DNA from: Didymella arachidicola
Taxonomy: Eukaryota > Ascomycota > Dothideomycetes > Pleosporales > Didymellaceae
Assembly (NCBI GenBank): GCA_016630955.3
Contig: CM049996.1
Location: forward strand, 1,550,001-1,614,000
DNA: 64,000 nucleotides
Direction of reading: 5' to 3'
The translations under genes and the position numbers were made by a program. A model generated the notes under the pieces. That model made no database searches, was not told the DNA's origin, and saw nothing but the letters and a program-made list of their open reading frames with translations. Positions 1 to 11,326 of the stretch are shown in pieces; position 1 is the stretch's first letter, and each line of letters opens with the position of its first letter.

Positions 1-3000
1 CGGTCCTCCACAACCGGCCTCAACGAGTTCCTCATCTCGTTCCTCGGCAGGGTCTTCACATTGTTGGAGAACTTGCCAGATGCGTCGAGAGTCCGTAGTG
101 GGTCTCCCGAAGAATATGTGGTCAATCATCTCCCAGCTGCGTTCACGCCATTGCTTGCTGCGCTCTCACCAGAGCTTTACGATGTCGCCCTAGACAAGAT
201 CGCCAATTTCATCTCGAACCATGTCATCCATCAAGCGCGAGACGCGATTGCGTTCATTTGCAACAGTCTTGTCAAGATCAATCCTGAGAAGGCACTGAAG
301 CGCCTGTTGCCCCATCTCTTTGCTGGAATCCGTACTGAGATCGAGGACATTGGCGCCGGCTCGACACGTACAACAGGCGCTGAAGTCCTTCCTCGCGACC
401 GTGCCTTGGTGTGGAATCTCAGCATCTTGAGCATGTGCGTCGTTCATGTCGGCGATGCCGTGCTGGAGTGGAAGGATGATCTCTTCGAGATTGCCGAGTA
501 CATGCAACAGAAGTGTCGTGGCACACCGACTGTGCATGTTTCGAACTTCATCCATCATCTCCTTCTTAACCTCACATGCACATACACCGTCGACTATGAC
601 ATCTACGAGCAGGACGAGCTTGCTCAAGGAATTACTGCCCAGTCATGGGGAAGGCAAGTTGACGTGAAGAAGCTCAATGTGAAGTGGCACACGCCCAAGC
701 CTGAAGAGGTGGAGTTTGCGGTTCGATTGTTCGAGACGCATGCCAGCAACTCGATGAATGCTCTCGTTGCACTCACATCCGTAGACTCACCTATACAACG
801 GGAGGGCACTGGCAAAGACTGGTCGGACGAAGTGTCGAGGAATCTTGTTCTTCTAAGATTGATCATCTCTGGTATCTCAGTACTCTTTGATGTGCGACAC
901 GACCAAGTCAGCGGCAGCACTGATGCTGCATCCGAGAATGGGTCAGACCCTGACGCCATGGACACGGAGGGCATTGACGACGACGCTGGTCTGGGTGAAG
1001 CTGAAGATGAAGAGGTTAAGCCTACATTCCAGTATGAGGCTGGCTACCCCTTGTCTCGCGACGACAAAGACTATAAACTTATCCACGACCTACGCCACCG
1101 CGTTGGTGAGATCCTTCACAACGTCCACCGCTTCTTGATCGAGAAGCAGCCAGACGATGTCCCCTGTTTTAACGCTCTCTACAACGCATACCGATCGTGG
1201 TTCATTGACGTCGGTATCGAGCGCTCAGCACACGTCCTTGACCGTATATCGAGGCTCCTCGACAACGATGAGCAGCCTTTCAGATTCAGTGGCCTACGAA
1301 AGCAGTACCCTCGACCATTGCTCGTTAGACGCGCCAATGTGTACCACCTGCAACGTCTTCGACACAACGCGAATCCTCGGCCCAAGACCGACCTCGACAA
1401 GCAGCTCCTGCTCGACCTCGCAGAATCCAGCATATCGCTGTATACCGAGATTCGTCGTACAGCACAGACTGCAAACGAATCCGCCGTCAAGTGCGTGCTG
1501 GGCGCTCGACCGCTTGTCATTCCAACACTTCTCGATGCGTTCGTGAAGGCTGTTGCAGAGCATGACTATCCCCGCATTAAGGGTGCCATGTTTGCGCTGC
1601 TTTTTGGTAGCTTAGCAAAGACCATCAGTAGGGATTGGAGGTTTACGCCTAAGCTGATCAAAGCCTTCATCGAGGTCACCGGTGCTGATAAGCCATCTGT
1701 GCAGAAGCTCGCCACAAACGCGACTTTCCAAGTTATGGATATGGGTAAGGCCATGGAGCGCATGGTCATTCTCGACAAAGATGTTGTCCAGGCCATCGCG
1801 TATGCTATCGATTCCGCCGAGGACGATGTTGTCCAGCAGAAGGTCACAAGGCGACGCGAGTACATCAAGCAGAAGCGTGCTCGCATTGAAGGCAAGAAGG
1901 CAGATCTGTCGAAAGAGCTTGTCCAGATCGCCAAGACTGAGCATTGGAAGAAGGTTAGTCGCACTGCTGCCATCATTGTCAATCTTGGAATGCGCTACGA
2001 CACCATTGCCTCTGATGAGATGATCGACCTCGTCGCTAAGGGTGCTATCGATCAACATCCAAGCCTGCGCGGTTTGTACGCTGGTGCCTTCATTGGGTTG
2101 TTTTCGGTCATTCAGACTCGCGCGATTACAGGTCACAGCTACGAGAAATACTTGCTAGGCGATGAGGACCTGCCGGACAAGATTGCTGTGCCCACTCGAC
2201 CTGATGATCCAAAATGGACCGAGGAGTACCTTGACTCCTTCGCAAAGCCCGAAGCTAAGTATTATGTCGACTTCGACTACCCGGGATGGCTGGTGTGGAA
2301 TAAGACGATGCCGGCGTTTCTGCCAAACGCCCCCCCAGTGCAGTACGACGATACTGAGAACAAGGTTCGCAGGAGGATCGCAGGCCACATGAACCGATCC
2401 TGGTTCTCGAACTATTTCGCTTTCATGAAGCAGGAGCCTCGCGATGCCAGCGCCGATCGTTTCCGCATGTCCAGCGCAATGCTTTTGACGCACGCCTTTG
2501 ACCTCATCTTCTGCGGCTTGACTGAGGCTACTTTCGAAGACATCAAAGATCTTACCGAAGCTGTGTACAGCGACGGAAGCGACAAGCATCAACACCGTGC
2601 TACCTCCGAGATCTTGGCTGCGCTACTTTCTTGCGCACCAGATCTGAAGCCTGAACAGCGAACCGAGGTGTGGGAGTACGTCTTTCCGATTGTTCGCGGC
2701 ATCTTCCAGGATGGGCTCACGCCTGAGAACTCTGGCTACTGGACCACGTTCTTGCACGTCGTTTTGCAGTCAAAGGATCCTCGCCGAGGATGGCCATTGG
2801 TCGATTGGCTTTCAAGCTTCCGTCTCGATATGGACTCGAATGCCGCCTTCAAGGAGAGCTCCAAGGTCAATCTTCTGACCCAGATGATCAGCGATGCTGG
2901 CTGGCATTTCAGATTGGAGAAACCGATCTTGGAAGACTTTATGAAGCACCTTGATCATCCGTACAAGGGTGTGCGAGAGGCGATGGGACAAACTATTGCT

Positions 3001-4087
3001 ACCATTTACCGCACGCGCTACCATGAGTCGTACAAGGACGTTGCTACTTTGATCAAGGCACAGAAGGACGCCTCGTCGATCGGCATCCGGCCTTACGAGC
3101 CCTCCGACGAGTTTACTGCCACCATCACCGACACCTTCTCGCGCCTCGAGGCCTGGCGTCACCAGCGCGAGCCCGGGCAACAGACGCCATCCTCGTACAC
3201 TTCCGCTGGCAAGACAGTGCTCCTTTGGCTTGACTCGACTCTATCCTCACACGAATGCACACAACTTGTGAAGTTCTTCCCTGACGTGTTCATGGAACAA
3301 CTCCTGCACATGATGGACGTCAAGGAAGACCCAGAACTACAGTCTCTCGCATACCACGTCTTCCGCCACCTGCCGAACATCCCGCAGCGCGAGGGCGAAG
3401 ACTCCGACTTTATCGCCGCCCTCATCCGCATTGGAAAGAACGCTTCCTCATGGCACCAGCGTCTGCGCATCCTGATCAATGTCCAGGTCATCTATTTCCG
3501 CCGCCTCTTTCTCATGAGCTCGTCCCAGCAGCAACAGCTTTTCGACTGCGTCTCCTCTATGCTCAGCGACGTGCAGCTCGAAGTCCGCATGGGCGCCGCC
3601 GCAACACTGAGCGGCATGATCCGTTGCAGTCCGCAAGCCTTCCGTGACAAGCAGGTCGAGACTCTGAAGAAGCGCTTCACTACCCAGCTCACCAAGAACC
3701 CGCTTCCCAAGAAGATCAAGGGCTCGGTCCCCGGAACACCGTCTGCAGACCAGAACAAGCTGGTGCTGACTCGCCATGCTGCAGTCCTTGGTCTTGGTGC
3801 CCTGACGCAGGCATTCCCGTATCAGTCGCCGCCGCCTGCGTGGCTGCCAGAGGTACTTGCGACATTGGCGAGGAAGGCAAGTATAGACCCGGGTGTGGTG
3901 GGCAAGAGCGTCAAGACTGTTTTGTCGGACTTCAAGAAGACCAGGCAGGATACCTGGCATGTCGATGTCAAGGTAAGCATTCATCTTTTATTTTCTACTT
4001 CGATCGAGACTGACTGTGAAGTAGGCTTTCGAACAGGAGCAGTTGGAGGATCTGGAGGGTGTGCTGTGGAAGAGCTACTTCGCCTAG
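1..4087 (+). CDS. BLM10: Proteasome activator BLM10/PA200, 3' part
   Basis: This is the C-terminal 1344 residues of the large HEAT-repeat protein that caps the 20S proteasome alpha ring. The reading frame is open from base 1, so the gene starts outside the window; fungal BLM10 proteins are usually near 1900-2000 aa. Exons are <1..3972 and 4025..4087. The 52-bp intron has a GTAAGC donor and a TAG acceptor; without splicing the frame runs into unrelated residues. The last exon encodes 20 residues beginning AFEQEQLEDLEG and ending KSYFA. Blm10 and PA200 normally end in YYA, an HbYX-type tail that inserts between alpha subunits, so Phe replaces the usual Tyr here. An acidic disordered insert lies near window bases 930-1015. 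The family call rests on overall similarity of the alpha-helical repeats and the C-terminal region. Confidence 0.9.
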
Positions 4088-4584
4088 ACGAACAAGGGTT
4101 CCGTTGACGCAACGCTTGGGGAGGAGATCGGACAAAGATGGCATGGGTGGGATCATTGTACATTATAAGATGTTGCGCATTGCATAACTGGCGAACCGGC
4201 GATACCCCGGGTCCTATTCAGACACAACGCCATAGAGAAATTGCGCTTTTTATGAATTTCGCCTCGCCATGAAACTCGTGACCCGACGTCTTCCAACGCC
4301 CTGGGGCTTCGTGTCGTGCCCTAAAGTGTGATGTTGGTTGGGTGCATATCGGCTTCTTCTTGCGCCTGCATGTGCCAGTGTCTAAGCAACGGCCGAGCAA
4401 TTCGGACAGAGAAGTCGTATTAGGACGGGGCAGAGCCTCAGGCTGAGACTGGTTTTTAAGTCTCAGGGGAGTGGGCTAGCGAATGAAGGTTAAGCGTCGG
4501 ACCAGCGTGGAGAGTGTGGTCCAAGATGAGATGGCGGAACCGGTGAATAAGGTGCTGAGAGTGAGCGTGCATGCGTTTTGATCG

Positions 4585-4676
4585 TGTAAGGCAGGCATGG
4601 CTTTTTCGCGTGCGAGGCGAGCATGACTTTTTCCCGTGCAAGGCAAGCATGGCTTTCCCCATGTAGGGCAAGCATG
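4585..4676. repeat. 26-bp degenerate tandem repeat, about 3.5 copies
   Basis: Successive units start at 4585, 4611, 4637 and 4662 and have lengths 26, 26, 25 and a partial copy. Each carries a core of the type AGGC(A/G)(A/G)GCATG(G/A)CTTT followed by a C-rich tail ending in CGTG or CATG. Units differ at a few positions. No coding role is apparent. Confidence 0.75.
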
Positions 4677-5338
4677 AGAGTGTCTACGCTTGCAAATTAT
4701 CTTGTAGAACCGCGAGTTGACCTTGATGCAGATGGCTTGTGTTGACTTCGTTGCCTGCTTGGGCTTTGCCTGAAACCTTGGTGTCTTGCGTGGAGGTTGT
4801 CACGCAAAGATATCCGGTGTGCCCGTGAATTGATCATCGTGCTAGTTCGCGAGCGTTCTGTTTACTCGTCTTGTGATCCAGCCGCGTCATGCTCTTGGGT
4901 GGGATCATGTCAATGGTCTTCTGTCGTGAAGGCAGGGGAGGAACGATGACGTCGTGAGCTGCGGGTCCAGGCGTGATTTTTGCTGCGCCTTCTCGTTGCG
5001 TGCTACAGGTGTATGCTCACCGGTCACGCATTGACCATAATTCCCCGAGAAGACAGGAGCGCCTGGCCAAAGGACAGTATTGTTTTGTTGTTATGTCAAT
5101 AGATTGAACGTGGGTTCATCACTTGTTCATGGTGGAAGTAATTGATTAAGTCGACTCATGTTTGATTGTTTATCAGCCCTGCGCAAGGCTTCGATGAAAT
5201 AGAGTTAAACGAGCGGTTGCTAATAAGCACGGAAAGGGATAAATCCAATCTACAGAACGCCGTCCGATGCTGCTTAAAAAATGACAATCCCAAGAACGCC
5301 TTGTGAGACGGACGATTCTCAGTTCAAAAACAAGAAGG

Positions 5339-5938
5339 TCAGGCATTATGAGAAGATGCCTGTGCGGCTGTGCCAGCCGGTCTCAGGACGCCAAGCATCC
5401 TCATTGTACTCTTGGGATCTGAGAAGTGAGATCGTTCCAAGGCAGTGACACATACAGTGCCGATATATAACCGAACAGGAGTAAAAACCGGTTGGCTAGA
5501 CCAAGATGATCCAGATTCAGACTGGCAAGGAATATGTCCCCATCTTCGGTGTGCTCTGTCTTTAATCTGCTCTGTTTGTCGCCCCTGTAGATGGAGATAT
5601 TCATTTGACCTTTCTTTAGGTCCAGTTTCTGATACCCGGCTCTCAGAGTCAGCTGTCAGCCTTGAGTGCGCGTGGAAATGCATGAACTTACCTGGGTCGA
5701 TATCGCTCTCGCGTTGGACATCAACACATCCACTCTCAGGATCAAGTATCAGTGCTCGGTTCCAGCTGCTCCGTCGCGTGGGTTTTGCAAAATCAGATAG
5801 TGACTCCTCATCGTAGAGTAGTTCGTGCTTGTAAGATGACATGGACAGGCCGCAGCACTCACAATGGTTGTGAGTGTAGTCGATGATAGAGGATGGAATA
5901 CTTGAGTGTGTTGTGTCAAAGTGCGATGTAAGTAACAT
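5339..5938 (-). CDS. Hypothetical small protein, uncertain
   Basis: An open frame of 199 codons on the minus strand. It holds a good GTAAGT donor at 5691 that would pair with an acceptor at 5629 to make an in-frame 63-bp intron, so the frame may be real either spliced or unspliced. No family is recognised. A second minus frame, starting at 5604, contains a hydrophobic stretch that could be a membrane segment, but I found no splice that links it to the first exon in frame. It may be chance. Confidence 0.2.
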   Translation of the reverse strand: MLLTSHFDTTHSSIPSSIIDYTHNHCECCGLSMSSYKHELLYDEESLSDFAKPTRRSSWNRALILDPESGCVDVQRESDIDPGKFMHFHAHSRLTADSESRVSETGPKERSNEYLHLQGRQTEQIKDRAHRRWGHIPCQSESGSSWSSQPVFTPVRLYIGTVCVTALERSHFSDPKSTMRMLGVLRPAGTAAQASSHNA

Positions 5939-6821
5939 GAGATAGAACCATCAAGAGGGTCCTTCAGAGCGACCTGCCGGTCTTATATGATCCCAGTGAG
6001 TCCTACGCGAGGGACTCTGACAGACGGAATTTCCAAGGACCAATCGGCTGCGGCTGCTCAAGAGCAGCTGTGCTGTCACAAGGCTGTGGCAGCAAACATG
6101 GAATGCGAGCTAAGCCTCAATGCTGAGGACGCCGTCGCTTTGAGCTTTGTGGAAAGGTGCGGACCGCGTCTCAACCTTGTCAGGCGGAGTAAATCTGATC
6201 TTGATCCGGCCTTATCTGATGTCAAATGCTCTTTTGCAAAGTTACAGCTACACCATCGCCTGCTGAGTATGTCGCGTTGTCTCGATGTTGAGGGGAATTA
6301 GGCTGAGAGGCAATCATATGTGCCAAGAAGGGCAAGCTCGACAGAGGTGCGCCAGGCTGAGTGAAAATCACCTCAACCAATCCTCATCCAGCTCGACCCT
6401 CCACTTCCAGCAGGCTCTCTCAGAGTCTACAAGAAATCAGAGTCGCCAGACCGGAAGTTCTTAAAGCAAAGCCTCACCTTACTTTCCTGCCTCGAATTCG
6501 TCCTGATCACAGCCACTGTCACCCTCCCCAGAAGGCCCATATCAGCCACACCGTTCTCCACCACATTGCAGAAGGCATCGTATTGCCTGGCCTCAGTCAT
6601 GTCGCTATTGGAGCACTCTCCACCGGTGTGCTTCCGTGAAGAGGGCGCAGCCCGCAGGTGATCACTCAGGTGAGCCCCGGGAGATATTCACGATGGGTCT
6701 TAATGCACCCATGACATGACATCGCCCGGCATTCCGTTAGAACAAAATGTTTATTAGAAAGCTTTTTCCCTACCCCGCCTGATTCACCACGCTACTTTAG
6801 GGTTCGACGACCAGAGTCATC

Positions 6822-8610
6822 ATGGAGACTTCGGCACTTGACATGTCTGCCAACACTGAGACAGAGTCGCTTGCGTCAAGTGATCTACCCCCGAATCCCA
6901 TACTACCAAAGAGGATTGCGACAGAGATCTCTGCCGTACATGGCACGGGGCGCAATGAGTTCTGGCGCAAGAGAAACCTGCTCAGCCTTGGTATGACTCT
7001 CTACCCGGCACAGTATCAACGCACGCTAACTTCCGCATAGATGGAGGGGGCATACGCGGATACTGGACATTGCTTGTCCTGAAATACCTTATGGAGTTGA
7101 TCTACTACGAGGAGAAGAAGCAGGCGCAAGTTGCTCAGCCCAAACAGACTCGATTCGACAGCTTCTACCCACAACAATTTCCGCACAACGTTTCGCAGCT
7201 GGTAGATGAGACCGGCAACGATCCAGACCACCCGTCTTCCTCACTAAGCCGCAGATTTCTACCTTGCCACTACTTCGACTTCATCTGTGGCTCCAGTACG
7301 GGGGGGTATGTACATGATCATTATTGTGGCTGAGTAAGGGTTGACAACTATTAGACTCATTGCGATCATGCTTGGAAGTTTCCGCATGACAGTAGATGAT
7401 TGCATAAGCGAGTATAAAGAAATGGGCCACCGGATCTTCGGAAAACCGCGCTGGCTTTCGCAACGGAACACAGGTATGCCCTGGGCTAAGTTCAGCGCCA
7501 GAAGCATGGGAAAGGCGTTCAAAGAGGTCTCACTGCGCCGTTGCGATGGCTCGCAACAAGGACGCCACCATTCTACCATCCCAACATTTCCAACGACGGA
7601 AGGCATCTGTCAGACGTATGCAAATCTTCCGCCCTCACCAATCCTAGCGGCTGATGAGAATTAGATTTGTCACATCGATACGCAGAACGAAGAACCCATC
7701 CGGACCTTGGGTAGATGGTGTCTATATTATCCGTTCCTACAACAACGACAATAAACACAGGCAAGGGTGTTCTTCGGACACTCAATCTGAAAATGCCTCA
7801 GAAGTTTACATGACGGTTCTTCCCGAGGTTAACCATGGCCCAGCGGAGACCATGGAGATCTGGCAGGTAGCTCGGGCGGCGACAGCAGCACCGATGTTCT
7901 TCAAGGAGCTTCGTTTCAGTCGCCTTCACGGCGCAAAGGGCCAGAAGTACTACTTTTCAGACGGCGGCTTCGGTGAAACAAACAACCCCACAGATATTGG
8001 CTTCCGGGAGATAGATGAACTACCTGGAAGTCACACCATTGGAGCAATAGTCAATATTGGAACAGCTCGCGGCAAGGCGGACCCCTCGCACAAGTCGGTA
8101 CTCAACATCATGAAGCGGATGGCGGGAAAGGCTACAGATCCGAACATCGTTGCAAACTCAATGGCTCAGCGAAAGTTGAAAAACTATTTCCGTTTCAACG
8201 ACAATAATGGTATCGATGTTGAGCTTGACGAGTGGAAACCCTCGGGCTGGTACCATACAAGCAGTAGCAGCGGCGCGACAACACTCAAGACCATCGAGGA
8301 CGCTTTCAACGCGTGGATTCGCGATCATGATAACAAAAAATGGCTCAAGAAATGCGCCAAAGAGCTTGTGAGGATAAGGAGAGGTAGATGTGTGGAAGAG
8401 GAGGCATCTCGATGGGAGCAATTCGCACTTGGAGCCCACAGCTATCGCTGCAAACACGAGGACTGCTGCAACGAGCCACCTTGTAGCTCTCGTCATCAGT
8501 TCATGCAGCATTGGGTGCACTTCCATGAAGGCGAAGAGGATGGAGATCTGTACATGGAGCCAACCTTCAGGCAGTGGGAGTATCAGAGGCGACCCGAGAA
8601 TCGCAGGTAG
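6822..8610 (+). CDS. Patatin-like phospholipase domain protein
   Basis: A predicted lipid acyl hydrolase of 546 aa. Exons are 6822..6990, 7041..7305, 7355..7615 and 7665..8610; the three introns are 49-50 bp with GTATG donors and TAG acceptors, and splicing restores the whole domain. The oxyanion loop DGGGIRG spans the first exon junction (residues 57-63). The nucleophile elbow is GSSTG with Ser142, and the catalytic Asp331 lies in DGGFGETNNP, giving the Ser-Asp dyad of patatins. After the domain comes a Cys/His-rich tail (CKHEDCC, then spaced His residues to HFH) that could bind zinc. No signal peptide or membrane segment is seen. Start chosen at the first ATG of the frame. Specificity cannot be read from sequence; many fungal relatives are annotated as calcium-independent phospholipase A2-like. 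Confidence 0.9.
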
Positions 8611-9297
8611 TAGGCCTTCACCTCCTTGGAAATCAGCCGTCCTTATGAGGATTTCTCGCACAGGTAGGTCAGATATTTCTTATTGGGTAGGTCTAATTAG
8701 CGCGGCGTTGGATGGATTAATGTACTTAGACCACGAGTGCGTCGTTGCTATCAGGGTTGGTATACAGACATTGTAGATACCGCATTGCATGTGTATCAAT
8801 TTTGAGGCGATCTTTGCTGTCGTTTAGACCGGTAAGTGGGGTTCTCATTCAGGCAGATTGCCTGACTCCAGGCTGCAGTTGTGGCGGTGGCAGACCTGCA
8901 GCGCACTTGCATGACCGTCGCGCACAGCCTCGCTGCTTTCGCATGACTACATATTGACGCTGGCGCACCACTCCTCCTTTGGGCACACTCAGATGAGCTC
9001 TTGACCCGTTGAACCGCATTCTTTTCATGAAATACATGCAAACCCACGTTCGGTGACATTTTGGACGTTGCTGCACTGCTTCCATTATGTCTCAGCATGC
9101 GCTCAAATCAGTCTCGCAAGCCTTCGTTGTACGCTACCCCTCAATCCTTGCATGTTTTCGCGCTACCTACGAATACTAATGAAGAAGAACAGTTATCTTG
9201 GCACCTCTTATCCATGGCGGTCATCAAGATCATGACACTACCGTACTATCGTTTGTACTACTTCAACACTACTGCGCCGCTGGAGAGAATCGCAACC
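8611..9297. other. Intergenic, no gene seen
   Basis: Upstream region of the membrane-protein gene at 9298. Open frames here are short and unrelated to known domains. The frame beginning at 9061 runs into the start of that gene, but the ATG at 9298 has a better context (ACC before ATG). Confidence 0.5.
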
Positions 9298-10138
9298 ATG
9301 GCATCCGAGTCACCGTTTGAGACTCCAAAAGTCTTGCGTGCCATCTCATCCTGGCGGTTGCGCAAGCTGACAGAGCTTCAGTTCATCACAATTGCTGTAA
9401 GCCGACAGACAGAGAAATGATCTTAAGACTAATAATTGACACTTCTCAAAGTCTACAGTTCTTGCTGCAGCGGTGGTTGGTTCATTCTCCTGGACTACCA
9501 TCGAAGAAGCATACTGGCTGACTCACGGCTTCTGGCATGTTAGTCTTATCTTCTCCACTTTGGACATCTTACTTTCTGCGTCAGAAGTCACAGCGCTTCA
9601 TCTGCTTGGTCCGGTACGCCTGACTGGGAACGAGCTTTTGGATACCCATACGATTAAAAAATACTACCCGCTACTGTTATCGCCAAACGACCGAACCGGG
9701 AAGTACTCGCCACGACTCAAGATGATTTTCACATGGCAAGCTCCGGTGATGTTTATGTCGTACTCAGTCTGTAGTTTCCTCGTAGGGCTGACCCTGCTTG
9801 TCTGCACTCCGTTGATTAGAGATAGAGGCAGTTGGACGACTGGTCACAGTGTAGGTTGCTCTTCTCACGTCCCCACACCAAACCAGCACTTACACCACCA
9901 GGTCGCCGTCATGTACCTCTCGTTCTTTGCCGGGGCGGGTGTGGTTTTTATATTCTGCTCGTTTTGGGTGTATCATTATGTCCATCTCGACTTGGACTCA
10001 GATGGTACAGACTACGACATAATGGAGCTCCACAATCGCGTTGGGACGGGCGCAACGCTCACGCCATTTACTGTCGAAGTATCAGGTCAGGGACCGTCGA
10101 GTGCGAAGCTGGATCGCAGATACACCAGTCTGTCATAG
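9298..10138 (+). CDS. Fungal integral membrane protein, function unknown
   Basis: A 244-residue protein of a family common in filamentous ascomycetes but uncharacterised as far as I know. Exons are 9298..9396, 9452..9850 and 9902..10138. The first intron (55 bp) ends in a weak AAG acceptor; the second is an in-frame 51-bp intron with a GTAGGT donor. The protein begins with a basic segment (SWRLRKLTELQF). At least three or four hydrophobic segments follow, around STVLAAAVVGSFSW, the HVSLIFSTLDILL stretch, MFMSYSVCSFLVGLTLLV and VAVMYLSFFAGAGVVFIF. The C-terminal tail is hydrophilic and probably cytosolic. It lies downstream of the patatin gene on the same strand and is convergent with the MAPEG gene, 32 bp away. 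It is most likely a four-helix membrane protein; no catalytic motif is visible. Confidence 0.75.
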
Positions 10139-10170
10139 CTGCCTTTCTTCCCCATCCACATGTCTATAGA

Positions 10171-10739
10171 CTACAACTGGCTCCTTAGCACATTCCCGCT
10201 CTTGATGAAGAAAGTGAAGATAAACCCCACACCAGTCAAGAACGACACAGTCCTCAGATTGGCTGCATCGGGTCAGAAAAAACATAACATCCTCGCACCA
10301 CGAAGACTCACAAAGTGCGTCCGTCGTTCCCCCGATATACAACGCATTGTACGCCACCCTGCTCGCCAAATATGCTGCACTGAGTGCATTCAGCGTCTCA
10401 TTCGGCAGCTTGGCCACATTGCCAATAACCACTGCCGCAGCAAAGAGTCCGATGTTCTCAAACCCGTTCTGCTGCGCGCCCTCGGCGCGTACAATCTTCG
10501 CCTTGGTCGCCTTGTCGATGCTCTGGTCGCCCTCGGTGTCTCGCGTGTAGGCCCGTGGATTTTTGTTGTCGAATTTGCCGAGCGAGGCCGCGTAGAAGTG
10601 TGGTACGATGGAGAGGACCCAGGCCGCAGGGATACTATAAAGGGACTGTTCCCGGGATTAGCACGAACGGGGAGGCGCGTCAGTCGGGGTGAATATCGCC
10701 TACGAAGTTTCGGGGGACGTCGAGAATGTTGGTGGCCAT
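10171..10739 (-). CDS. MAPEG-family membrane protein
   Basis: A 153-residue protein related to microsomal glutathione S-transferases and other MAPEG (eicosanoid and glutathione metabolism) proteins. Exons on the minus strand are 10739..10704, 10645..10312 and 10262..10171. The first intron (58 bp, GTAGGC donor, GCTAAT branch-like site, CAG acceptor) removes an in-frame TGA; the second is 49 bp with GTGAGT. The spliced protein has the MAPEG pattern: an early helix (SIPAAWVLSIVPHFYA), then RAEGAQQNGFENIGLFAAAVV, where Glu and Asn are typical of the glutathione-binding helix, then the helix with SRVAYNALYI, and a final helix TVSFLTGVGFIF. Fungal members of this branch are small four-helix proteins of the endomembrane system. 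Substrate unknown. Its 3' end faces the 3' end of the preceding gene. Confidence 0.88.
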
Positions 10740-11180
10740 GGTGACTGAGGTGTTCAGTTTGCTGTTCAGATGCAAGCACGTCTCTGAGGGCTTGTTTGGT
10801 TTTGTACTTTATTGTTCCATGACGTCACGCTATTGACGTTCAGTCTTTTCTCCTAGGCTACTTGGTCACGCTAGAGATTAGCATTCCAAATAGCGATGCC
10901 GAAGTAGTGCTCGATGCGGAATCTCGATACGTGAGGCCCAACGCGATTTCTTATTTGCATTAAGCTGTGCGCACAGCTTTGATACTGTCTGGCTTGCGGA
11001 CAGTGTGTTCGACATACTAGCAGTCGCCTGGTTTGACGTTCACGGTGTTCTTCCATGCCATTAAAGCTTGTAGAGGTGGTAATCGTAAGATTCTATATTA
11101 CATTGCAATTCAGTTGTTGTTCCAACATACGCCGAGAAGCAAAAGTATTAATCCCGTCATGGTGAGTGAGGCAGACGAGC
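10740..11180. other. Intergenic, upstream of the MAPEG gene
   Basis: No gene recognised. An apparent plus-strand frame entering 11190-11266 and reading VGIEPTT is the antisense translation of the tRNA gene, not a protein. Confidence 0.6.
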
Positions 11181-11187
11181 AAAAAAA
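11181..11187 (-). terminator. RNA polymerase III terminator (T7)
   Basis: Seven A on the plus strand, hence seven T on the transcribed sense of the minus strand, two bases beyond the discriminator base of the tRNA candidate. This is the normal position and length for a fungal Pol III stop. Confidence 0.8.
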
Positions 11188-11189
11188 TG

Positions 11190-11326
11190 TGGACGCTGTG
11201 GGAATTGAACCCACGACCTTTCACAAGTGCTATCAGATGATGCGAAGCGAAAATCATACCCCCTGAATAGCTGTTAGAATTGCTTGGTGTAAGATAAGGT
11301 GGTTGAACCTACTAGACCAAGCGCCC
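11190..11326 (-). tRNA. tRNA-Ala(CGC) candidate with intron and D-loop insertion
   Basis: On the minus strand the acceptor arm is GGGCGCT paired with AGCGTCC plus discriminator A. It includes the G3:U70 pair that identifies alanine tRNAs. The A box is TGGTCTAGTAGG and the B box GGTTCAATTCC, within a perfect T-arm (GTGGG, seven-base loop, CCCAC). The anticodon stem TTCGC/GTGAA encloses a 22-base loop starting TTCGCA, read as anticodon CGC with A37 and a roughly 15-base intron at the canonical 37/38 site. Removing that intron and a 50-base block in the D-loop (11261-11310) leaves 72 bases, the right mature length. The D-loop block is abnormal, so this may be a tRNA pseudogene. The Pol III terminator just downstream supports a transcribed gene. 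Confidence 0.7.

Larger units (their letters stand above)
4088..6821. other. Long intergenic stretch without a convincing gene
   Basis: About 2.7 kb between BLM10 and the patatin gene. It holds a 26-bp tandem repeat at 4585-4676 and one weak minus-strand candidate at 5339-5938. The remaining open frames (for example 5987-6301 on plus) have no recognisable domain, and I could not splice them into anything familiar. Confidence 0.5.

Noticed and set aside
11033..11266. Plus-strand frame of 77 codons containing VGIEPTT
   Set aside because: It is the antisense translation of the tRNA T-arm and anticodon arm, a common artefact.
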